Below, piece by piece: positions 1 to 4,463 of a stretch of 5,309 nucleotides of DNA (positions are counted from its first letter, which is position 1; every line of letters starts with the position of its first letter). The stretch covers positions 1 to 5,309 of the forward strand of contig JAMOMD010000457.1 in NCBI GenBank assembly GCA_027068725.1. The letters are read 5' to 3'. Under the pieces are notes generated by a model. That model did not search any database. It was given only the letters and a program-made list of their open reading frames with translations, and was not told the DNA's origin. This DNA is from Thermoproteales archaeon. Its GTDB lineage: Archaea > Thermoproteota > Thermoprotei > Thermoproteales > Thermocladiaceae. The translations under genes and the position numbers were made by a program.

Positions 1-243
1 ATAGAAGTCGCAAAGAACGTTAATGGTGTAAGAGAAGTAAAGAATGTGCGAGTAAGAGACTTTGGTCGATACTATGTTGCAGAAGTTGATCTACTACTAG
101 ACCCAAGCCTAAGCTTAAGAGAAGCTCACGAGCTTGCACATAAGGTTGAGCACGAGATAAAGAAAAGAATTCCCGAAATACAGCATGTGCACACACATTA
201 TGCTCCTGAAGAAAAATCAGATGAAAAGGAGCAGAGACACTAA
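1..243 (+). CDS. Cation diffusion facilitator (CDF) transporter, C-terminal end only
   Basis: Only the last 80 residues are in the window, read in frame from base 1; the membrane part lies upstream. They form the cytoplasmic dimerisation domain of CDF metal/proton antiporters (ZT_dimer type, ferredoxin-like fold). The pattern is 'NGVREVKNVRVRDFG', a strand 'YYVAEVDLLLDPSLSL', a helix 'REAHELAHKVEHEIKKRIPE' and the final strand 'IQHVHTHYAP'. His residues in the helix and in HVHTH occupy places where CDF proteins bind regulatory Zn(II), Fe(II) or Mn(II). The transported ion cannot be told without the transmembrane sites. The tail after the domain is charged (EEKSDEKEQRH). The gene ends in TAA and overlaps the stop of the convergent minus-strand gene by a few bases, with no spacer for a terminator. 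Family assignment is firm; substrate unknown. Confidence 0.9.
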   Translation: MEVAKNVNGVREVKNVRVRDFGRYYVAEVDLLLDPSLSLREAHELAHKVEHEIKKRIPEIQHVHTHYAPEEKSDEKEQRH

Positions 244-740
244 GACCAGCTTTTGATAACGTTCTCGTACAATAGCCTTCCCTCAGATGCTTGTCTAACA
301 TCATAATTTAATCCAAGAATTTTGAACATATAATGTATAAGTCGAGCAATGTTATGAAGCTCCATTCGAGGAAACTGCCTCATAATGGACCTAGCTAAAG
401 ATGATATTAAGCAGACTTTTCTACAAATCTCAATAGGCGAAGAAGATATATATGGATATCTTATTGGATCAATAGGAACTTTCACAAATTTATCAATTCC
501 CAAAATGTGCCTAATTATGCGGCGGGATAATAGAGAGGCCGTGTACGGCAAATCACACTTCCAAATAAGTCTCAATTTACTGCTTTCATGTACACTAACC
601 TCATAAAACTCCAACACTCTTGATAATACAGCAATCTCCGAATTAACAAACCGTCTATGAACACAGACCCCTGTAAGGCAAGCTGCCTCGTATATTTGTA
701 GCATTTTACAATCAATATAGAACACAACTACGTTATCCAT
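240..740 (-). CDS. Uncharacterised 166-aa protein, last gene of the ATPase operon
   Basis: I do not recognise this protein. The ATG at 740 is chosen because it lies inside the end of the ATPase gene in the string ATGGATAA: the ATG starts this gene and the TAA ends the ATPase. This implies translational coupling, and a weak GGAAG sits about 14 bases upstream. A longer form starting at 806 would overlap the ATPase by over 70 bp and is less likely. The protein begins with a hydrophobic strand (NVVVFYID), is basic and Leu/Ile-rich, has scattered Cys (11, 21, 26, 62, 106, 110) without CxxC pairs, and shows no membrane segment or signal peptide. Residues 70-84 and 105-145 look helical. Its position suggests a partner or regulator of the ATPase, but that is inference from context only. 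It ends in TAG, overlapping the convergent CDF stop. Confidence 0.75.
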   Translation of the reverse strand: MDNVVVFYIDCKMLQIYEAACLTGVCVHRRFVNSEIAVLSRVLEFYEVSVHESSKLRLIWKCDLPYTASLLSRRIIRHILGIDKFVKVPIDPIRYPYISSSPIEICRKVCLISSLARSIMRQFPRMELHNIARLIHYMFKILGLNYDVRQASEGRLLYENVIKSWS

Positions 741-1872
741 AGTCAAGACACTTCCACGCTTTCTGAAGTATCTGCAACATAGTCTTATCCTCAGAGCAGA
801 ACCCATTCCAGCGAATATATTCTAGACACTTTGACAACAACTCTCTCCTACGCTTAACATCTCTATCAACAACATCCTTTATAGCAACACTGAGACATTT
901 TTTCAAGTTAACTATATTAATACAGGACAATTCTTTCACGTTTGGACTAATGACAAATGTTACAACTTTCTTACCATAAGCTCTGTAAATCTCGCTATCC
1001 GTAACGAGCATTTTCACTACTGCAGCATGAGGATTCTCGATCAAATACTCAGACTTGTCGTCGATACTGAGAGGAAACCTTACGACAATTCTCACAATGT
1101 TCCTTATCGCAGGAGGAATATCGTCAGGAGAATGCGTTACAAGTAGAAAAAGCCTATTGAAATTTCTCCCAACTCGAACTTGCTCTCCAAGTAGTGTAGT
1201 CTCCTCCCTGAGTAATAGATGTGCTTCGTCAATAACAACTATGATATTTCTAGCTCTGCTTTCTGAAAGAGCGAGCAAAAACATGAGCACATATGCAAAC
1301 CGCTGAACATCAGAAAGAAAAGAAAGATCAATACCTAATGATAGTCCTCTTATCATTCTACTAAAAACCTTCCTAATAACTGGGTGAGTTTCGTTAAGCA
1401 TCCATATGTTAAAATACCTAAGTCTCCTAGTCAGTGCCTGAATAGCTAGTTTCCTCTCTCTAGTAATAGTATTTTGCTCCTCCTCTTTCAATATCTTTAC
1501 AAGCTCCCTAAAATTTAACTTCGAATGTTCCTGCTGCGCTCTCTCATACATCTCTAGAAATATTTCCTCCATAGCAGGTGATAAACAATATTTTACATTA
1601 CCAAACTTCGTTAGTAAAGTCTCATTTATGCAATCTAATATTCGTATCGGATCTCTACAGAAGTCAAATATGTTAATAGGAATTGGACCGTGCACCATTG
1701 TCTGTTCTTGAAATGTTCCAATTGTATCGAAAACAACGATATTATAGTCTGTAGTCTTTGTCTTACACAGTGCTTCTTTTATTAAAGTAGTTTTCCCAAC
1801 ACCACTAGTCCCTATTATCATTGCGTGAGAATTATTACGTATCATGAGGTCTATTATACTAATATTGTTCAT
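733..1872 (-). CDS. HerA/VirB4-type P-loop ATPase (CedB-like candidate for DNA import)
   Basis: This is a 379-residue motor ATPase of the HerA/FtsK/VirB4 superfamily. Walker A is GTSGVGKT (residues 21-28). A following strand 'YNIVVFDTIGTF' (43-54) matches the 'DxxGEY' strand of HerA proteins. Walker B is 'IIVVIDEAH' (210-218), with D215 for Mg2+ and E216 as catalytic base. Then come 'QVRVGRNFNR' (231-240), where the arginine finger lies in this family, and sensor motif 'LFLLVTHSPDDI' (241-252). About 100 charged residues follow the core. Walker A starts only 20 residues in, so the N-terminal beta-barrel of HerA, or the N-terminal domain of VirB4/CedB, is absent. No membrane segment is seen. 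The gene starts at the ATGA overlap with the 160-aa gene and is divergent from a polytopic membrane protein, as expected for a CedB-CedA pair. A viral or plasmid HerA-like ATPase is the main alternative. The ATPase call is firm; the Ced role is moderate. Confidence 0.93.
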   Translation of the reverse strand: MNNISIIDLMIRNNSHAMIIGTSGVGKTTLIKEALCKTKTTDYNIVVFDTIGTFQEQTMVHGPIPINIFDFCRDPIRILDCINETLLTKFGNVKYCLSPAMEEIFLEMYERAQQEHSKLNFRELVKILKEEEQNTITRERKLAIQALTRRLRYFNIWMLNETHPVIRKVFSRMIRGLSLGIDLSFLSDVQRFAYVLMFLLALSESRARNIIVVIDEAHLLLREETTLLGEQVRVGRNFNRLFLLVTHSPDDIPPAIRNIVRIVVRFPLSIDDKSEYLIENPHAAVVKMLVTDSEIYRAYGKKVVTFVISPNVKELSCINIVNLKKCLSVAIKDVVDRDVKRRRELLSKCLEYIRWNGFCSEDKTMLQILQKAWKCLDYG

Positions 1873-2351
1873 TGTGTTACTATTACTTTGAGTTTTTCAA
1901 GCAAGCTAACAATTAGGTCATTGTTAGAAGTGAAAGCAAATTTTCTTGTTGGAATCTTCCAGAAGGGGATGCCATCTTTATCGAATCTTGTTACGCATAT
2001 ACCTAGCGCTAACTCACTTTTTCTTTTAAGAACTTGAAATATTACTGCATCGCCATTGAATGCGAGGTTCAGTATTAGTGCCGTTAGGTTGTCTACAGTT
2101 CTGTAGTATCTATGGTTCTTGTCTAGATTGCTTACAAATGTGATAGGGGTTGCATTCTTGCTGACTCGCACTTCCTCTCTAGCAACTTCGTACATCATGC
2201 GTGGTGCAGTGTATAGGTATAGTGTGGGAATACCTCTAGAACATGTTAGTAGAGCATAGTCTCCTATGGTCAGGATTGCCTCTCTAGATCCTGCTGGTAC
2301 TATTTTCAGTACTTCTCTTCTCTTTCTAATGTATTTATCAATAAATGGCAT
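1869..2351 (-). CDS. Uncharacterised 160-aa protein, first gene of the ATPase operon
   Basis: No known family is evident. The protein has a basic N-terminus (IRKRREVLK) and then alternates beta-strand-like stretches: 'AILTIGDYALLTC' (25-37), 'IPTLYLYTA' (41-49), 'DAVIFQVLKR' (101-110) and 'ELALGICVTRFD' (113-124). It ends in a helix (NDLIVSLLEKLKVIV). There is no signal peptide or membrane span, so it should be soluble. It precedes an ATPase that lacks the usual N-terminal domain and overlaps it by the 4-bp ATGA, which suggests a physical partnership. One possibility is that it is the detached N-terminal domain of a VirB4/CedB-like protein. This is inference; I see no diagnostic motif. The start at 2351 fits a leaderless promoter, with a TATA-like box centred about 26 bp upstream and no Shine-Dalgarno. 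Confidence 0.85.
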   Translation of the reverse strand: MPFIDKYIRKRREVLKIVPAGSREAILTIGDYALLTCSRGIPTLYLYTAPRMMYEVAREEVRVSKNATPITFVSNLDKNHRYYRTVDNLTALILNLAFNGDAVIFQVLKRKSELALGICVTRFDKDGIPFWKIPTRKFAFTSNNDLIVSLLEKLKVIVTQ

Positions 2352-2373
2352 TTGCCCAGTATTGAAGTGTGTG

Positions 2374-2381
2374 AAAATATT
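2374..2381 (-). promoter_or_regulatory. TATA box of the ATPase operon (leaderless)
   Basis: On the minus strand AATATTTT is centred about 26 bp before the ATG at 2351. That is the archaeal TATA-to-start-site distance, so transcription should begin at or within a few bases of the start codon. No Shine-Dalgarno lies between them. Confidence 0.6.
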
Positions 2382-2393
2382 CCTAAGCTAATG

Positions 2394-2401
2394 TGTGCAC
2401 A
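2394..2401. promoter_or_regulatory. Possible operator: palindrome TGTGCACA between divergent promoters
   Basis: This perfect 8-bp palindrome lies almost exactly midway between the two divergent TATA boxes. One dimeric regulator bound here could affect both the ATPase operon and the membrane-protein gene. An 8-bp palindrome in a gap of this size can occur by chance, so this is only a candidate. Confidence 0.25.
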
Positions 2402-2414
2402 TGATGCGGATGAG

Positions 2415-2421
2415 AAATTAA
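2415..2421 (+). promoter_or_regulatory. TATA box of the 270-aa membrane protein gene (leaderless)
   Basis: AAATTAA, preceded by purine-rich GGATGAG that could act as a BRE, is centred 26 bp upstream of the ATG at 2444. No Shine-Dalgarno precedes the ATG, so a leaderless mRNA is expected. Confidence 0.6.
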
Positions 2422-2443
2422 GAATTTTCATTAGAACGTCTAG

Positions 2444-3256
2444 ATGAGCGTAATAGACAACATAGAGTGGACAGTTGCACTACTAGGTGCTTCTCTGAAC
2501 TTAGCATACGGGTTTCTAATGTACATGTCTGGCCCCACGGCAGTCTCCAGGGCTGAGGGTCTAGAACATGTTAAAGATACGATGATTGCAGTTGTGATAT
2601 TTCTGGTATTTTTATCGCTTTACAATGTAGCAAACGTGATTCTTCATTATATAGGAATATTGATCGGCGTGAATATATCTCCAGATGTTAGTATTGAAGT
2701 TTATGTAGAGAAGGCAAGCATATTCTTTGAAAACTTATTCAATTCTATAAAGACACTCCTACTAACGCTATTTTCGGTGTGCACAGTACTAAACATAGTT
2801 CCTTACACTTCTCCTGTAGCAGTGTACCTCTCGCAGACTACACAATATCTCCAATGGATGGCTCACTGGGCTCTCATAAACTCCTATATGTTACACGTAC
2901 TAGCAGTAGTGAGCAGGTACTCGAGGCTCATGGCAAGTATTGGTCTCTGCCTCCTAATACCACGACAGACAAGGCACATCGGATCTCTGCTTACAGCACT
3001 TGCACTTGTGCTTCCCTGTCATGTGACAATAATGTACGCATACGTGAGCACATTACACATAGAGATAGTGAACACGCACGTTACCGTGGCAAATGCCGTG
3101 AAGATAGCAAAAGACATTGCACTAGGAGGATTTACACTTGGACAAGAATTACAGACGTTTAACATAATGACAGACCTAAGCCTAGCACTACTCGGAGCAG
3201 TAACGTATACTATAACAAAGATAGTTGATGGAACAGGACACTATCTGAGAATCTAG
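2444..3256 (+). CDS. Polytopic membrane protein, CedA/VirB6-like (candidate DNA-import channel)
   Basis: The 270-residue protein is almost wholly hydrophobic. Likely membrane segments are residues about 9-29, 46-74, 100-120, 136-157, 162-173 with 178-202, and 243-262, giving six or seven spans. Between the first two spans, 'MYMSGPTAVSRAEGLEHVKDTMIAVVIFL' (27-55) has the layout of VirB2/VirB6/CedA-type proteins: a small Gly-containing turn, a short cytoplasmic Arg/Glu/Lys helix, then a long hydrophobic helix. CedA is the membrane channel of the crenarchaeal system that imports DNA from neighbouring cells, driven by the HerA/VirB4-like CedB. A gene for such an ATPase lies divergently about 90 bp away. 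The length fits my recollection of CedA, but only an alignment can settle the family. The alternative is an unrelated integral membrane protein. The start is supported by the TATA box 26 bp upstream. tRNA-Glu follows on the same strand 53 bp after the stop. Confidence 0.85.
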   Translation: MSVIDNIEWTVALLGASLNLAYGFLMYMSGPTAVSRAEGLEHVKDTMIAVVIFLVFLSLYNVANVILHYIGILIGVNISPDVSIEVYVEKASIFFENLFNSIKTLLLTLFSVCTVLNIVPYTSPVAVYLSQTTQYLQWMAHWALINSYMLHVLAVVSRYSRLMASIGLCLLIPRQTRHIGSLLTALALVLPCHVTIMYAYVSTLHIEIVNTHVTVANAVKIAKDIALGGFTLGQELQTFNIMTDLSLALLGAVTYTITKIVDGTGHYLRI

Positions 3257-3270
3257 CAAGGAAGAAAGAG

Positions 3271-3276
3271 TTAAAA
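3271..3276 (+). promoter_or_regulatory. TATA box of tRNA-Glu
   Basis: TTAAAA, preceded by purine-rich GAAAGAG, lies just after the membrane-protein stop. Its spacing predicts a start near 3300, about 10 bases before the mature tRNA 5' end, which leaves a short leader for RNase P to remove. Confidence 0.5.
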
Positions 3277-3309
3277 GACACTCACATCACACGAGAACAC
3301 GAACACTAA

Positions 3310-3387
3310 GCCCCGGTAGTATAGCCCGGTCAAGTATGCGGGCCTTTCGAGCCCGTGACCCGGGTTCAAATCCCGGCCGGGGCACCA
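3310..3387 (+). tRNA. tRNA-Glu (anticodon UUC)
   Basis: The cloverleaf folds fully. The acceptor stem is GCCCCGG (3310-3316) with CCGGGGC (3377-3383), seven Watson-Crick pairs. The D stem is GTAT/GTAT (3319-3322 with 3334-3337), which includes two G-U pairs, closing an 11-base loop that contains the conserved GG. The anticodon stem CGGGC/GCCCG (3339-3343 with 3351-3355) has loop CTTTCGA and anticodon TTC at 3346-3348, reading Glu codons GAA and, by wobble, GAG. The variable region is 4 bases. The T stem CCGGG/CCCGG has loop TTCAAAT. Discriminator A (3384) is followed by an encoded CCA (3385-3387). There is no intron. The very GC-rich stems within an AT-richer window point to a hyperthermophile. 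Confidence 0.97.
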
Positions 3388-3429
3388 AAAATTCTTGCGA
3401 TACTTCTACATTAACGCCACGGTTGTAGA

Positions 3430-3436
3430 TTTTTAG
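3430..3436 (+). promoter_or_regulatory. TATA-like box of the C/D box sRNA
   Basis: TTTTTAG is centred about 27 bp upstream of 3460, so transcription would start one or two bases before box C. This supports an independent sRNA gene rather than processing from the tRNA transcript, though the box is only T-rich and read-through from tRNA-Glu remains possible. Confidence 0.45.
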
Positions 3437-3459
3437 TTTCAGTCTGTCCGAGAACGATA

Positions 3460-3522
3460 ATGTGATGAGGTTTGCTAGTGCTGAATTCGTTTTTAGTGAT
3501 GAGCCCTCTGCGCAGCTGAGTT
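3460..3522 (+). ncRNA. Dual-guide C/D box sRNA (2'-O-methylation guide)
   Basis: Four canonical boxes occur in order. Box C is GTGATGA (3462-3468), followed by a 12-base guide (3469-3480). D' is CTGA (3481-3484), then an 11-base spacer. C' is GTGATGA (3496-3502), followed by a 13-base guide (3503-3515). D is CTGA (3516-3519). Both C and C' match the RUGAUGA consensus perfectly, and both guides have the length typical of archaeal sRNAs. The bases flanking C and D can form only a weak A-U/G-U stem. Such RNAs assemble with L7Ae, Nop5 and fibrillarin and direct methylation at the base paired to the fifth guide base upstream of D or D'. Predicted target sequences are CUGCGCAGAGGGC (D guide, methyl on the fifth base, G) and CACUAGCAAACC (D' guide, methyl on the fifth base, A). 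I could not place either in rRNA or tRNA from memory. The ends are approximate. Confidence 0.8.
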
Positions 3523-3525
3523 TTA

Positions 3526-3533
3526 TTTTTAAA
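3526..3533 (+). promoter_or_regulatory. TATA box of the metallo-beta-lactamase-fold gene
   Basis: TTTTTAAA is centred about 32 bp upstream of the ATG at 3562, predicting a start near 3556 and a leader of only a few bases. It begins six bases after box D of the sRNA, so the T-rich stretch may serve both as sRNA 3' end and as promoter. Confidence 0.55.
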
Positions 3534-3561
3534 CTCGGGCTATGCGTGTGCTGATTAAGCC

Positions 3562-4434
3562 ATGGAGATTTCGAGACTGCGAATACATGTACTAGTCGAC
3601 AATCTAGTTGTTAACCCTGGAAAGATACTTGGTGAGTGGGGTCTTGCTCTGCTACTAGAACTGGTCTACGAGGATGGATCTGTGCGATATGTACTGTACG
3701 ACACTGGTCAGAGCGGTACGTGTCTGCTAAATAATGTAGAGCAGATGAGGCTACCACTTGAGAAGGTTACGCACATTGTTCTCAGTCACGGTCACTATGA
3801 CCATACTGGAGGATTAGTGAAGGTTCTTGAGAAGCTTAACAGTGTTGGTGTGAGACCTCATGTTATTGCTCATCCATCAATATTTGAGAAGAAGCTTGCA
3901 GTAAGGAAAGGTGAGATAAGATACATTGGAATACCATTCAAGAGAGAGGAAATTGAGGCAAGATCATGGCTCGTGCTAACGAGAGACCCCGTCAGTGTAG
4001 TTCCGGGAGTGTTATTCTCCGGCGAGGTTCTGAGATACGGATATCCTGAATATACACCTGACATGTACGTTGCACATCCTGACGGCAGACTGGTAAGAGA
4101 CTCCATGAGTGACGATGCTGCACTTATAGTACAGACAAAGAGGGGACTGGTAATAGTGACGGGATGTGGCCACTCAGGTATTCTAAACATAGTAGAACAT
4201 GCACGAGCATTGACTAAGACTCAGAAGATCTTTGCAATAGTTGGAGGACTTCATCAGGAGCGAGAACCACCAGAGAATATTGAGAAGCTATGCGAAGAAC
4301 TAGCTAAGAGAGGTGTAGAACTAGTAGTACCACTTCACTGCACAGGCCTGAGAGCAACATCAATAATGTTAAACAAGTTAAAAGAAAGAATCCTACTCGC
4401 GGGCGCTGGTTCTTCAATAACAATACTTTCATAA
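3562..4434 (+). CDS. COG1237-type metallo-beta-lactamase-fold hydrolase/synthase (dihydropteroate synthase-like)
   Basis: This 290-residue metallo-beta-lactamase-fold enzyme appears complete. The metal motif HxHxDH is 'SHGHYDHTGG' (H76, H78, D80, H81). Other features match COG1237 in order: 'EWGLALLLE' (25-33), 'YDTGQSGTCLLNN' (46-58), 'GIPF' (123-126), 'SGEVLRYG' (153-160), 'DSMSDDAALIV' (180-190) with a probable bridging Asp, 'VIVTGCGHSGI' (197-207) with ligand H204, 'VGGLH' (227-231) and 'PLHCTGLRA' (257-265). Archaeal members are annotated as 7,8-dihydropterin-6-methyl-4-(ribofuranosyl)aminobenzene-5'-phosphate synthase, acting in methanopterin biosynthesis (MJ0301-like). The family also occurs in organisms without methanopterin, so the true substrate here is open. 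It is cytosolic, with no signal peptide. The ATG at 3562 sits just after the predicted transcription start. The potassium transporter gene follows 29 bp downstream, probably on the same mRNA. Family call firm; reaction moderate. Confidence 0.92.
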   Translation: MEISRLRIHVLVDNLVVNPGKILGEWGLALLLELVYEDGSVRYVLYDTGQSGTCLLNNVEQMRLPLEKVTHIVLSHGHYDHTGGLVKVLEKLNSVGVRPHVIAHPSIFEKKLAVRKGEIRYIGIPFKREEIEARSWLVLTRDPVSVVPGVLFSGEVLRYGYPEYTPDMYVAHPDGRLVRDSMSDDAALIVQTKRGLVIVTGCGHSGILNIVEHARALTKTQKIFAIVGGLHQEREPPENIEKLCEELAKRGVELVVPLHCTGLRATSIMLNKLKERILLAGAGSSITILS

Positions 4435-4447
4435 TACACAACTTCAA

Positions 4448-4452
4448 GAGGG
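4448..4452 (+). promoter_or_regulatory. Shine-Dalgarno of the TrkH-type gene
   Basis: GAGGG ends 11 bases before the ATG at 4464. It is the clearest ribosome site in the window and fits the crenarchaeal habit of using Shine-Dalgarno sites for downstream operon genes while first genes are leaderless. It supports both this start and co-transcription with the preceding gene. Confidence 0.5.
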
Positions 4453-4463
4453 CAGGATCATAA

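Noticed and set aside
20..304. Antisense 94-codon frame over the CDF end
   Set aside because: Leu/Ser/His-rich shadow of the Glu/Lys/His-coding sense strand, whose protein is a clear CDF domain.
741..806. Longer N-terminus for the 166-aa protein starting at 806
   Set aside because: It would overlap the ATPase frame by more than 70 bp, and the extra 22 residues are basic and Cys-rich without a plausible role; the ATG at 740 in ATGGATAA is a typical coupled start.
2779..3162. 127-codon frame on the plus strand inside the membrane protein gene
   Set aside because: It is a +1 shadow of the hydrophobic gene, of low-complexity Ser/Thr/Arg composition, with no start signal of its own.
3405..3436. 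Hairpin TCTACA/TGTAGA (13-base loop) followed by TTTTTA as a terminator for tRNA-Glu
   Set aside because: The six-pair A-T-rich stem with a long loop would be unstable at high temperature, archaea do not depend on such hairpins, and the T-run is better explained as the sRNA TATA box.
3870..4190. Antisense frame of 106 codons opposite the metallo-beta-lactamase-fold gene
   Set aside because: The sense frame has full family motifs over this stretch; the antisense frame has no promoter, ribosome site or recognisable domain.
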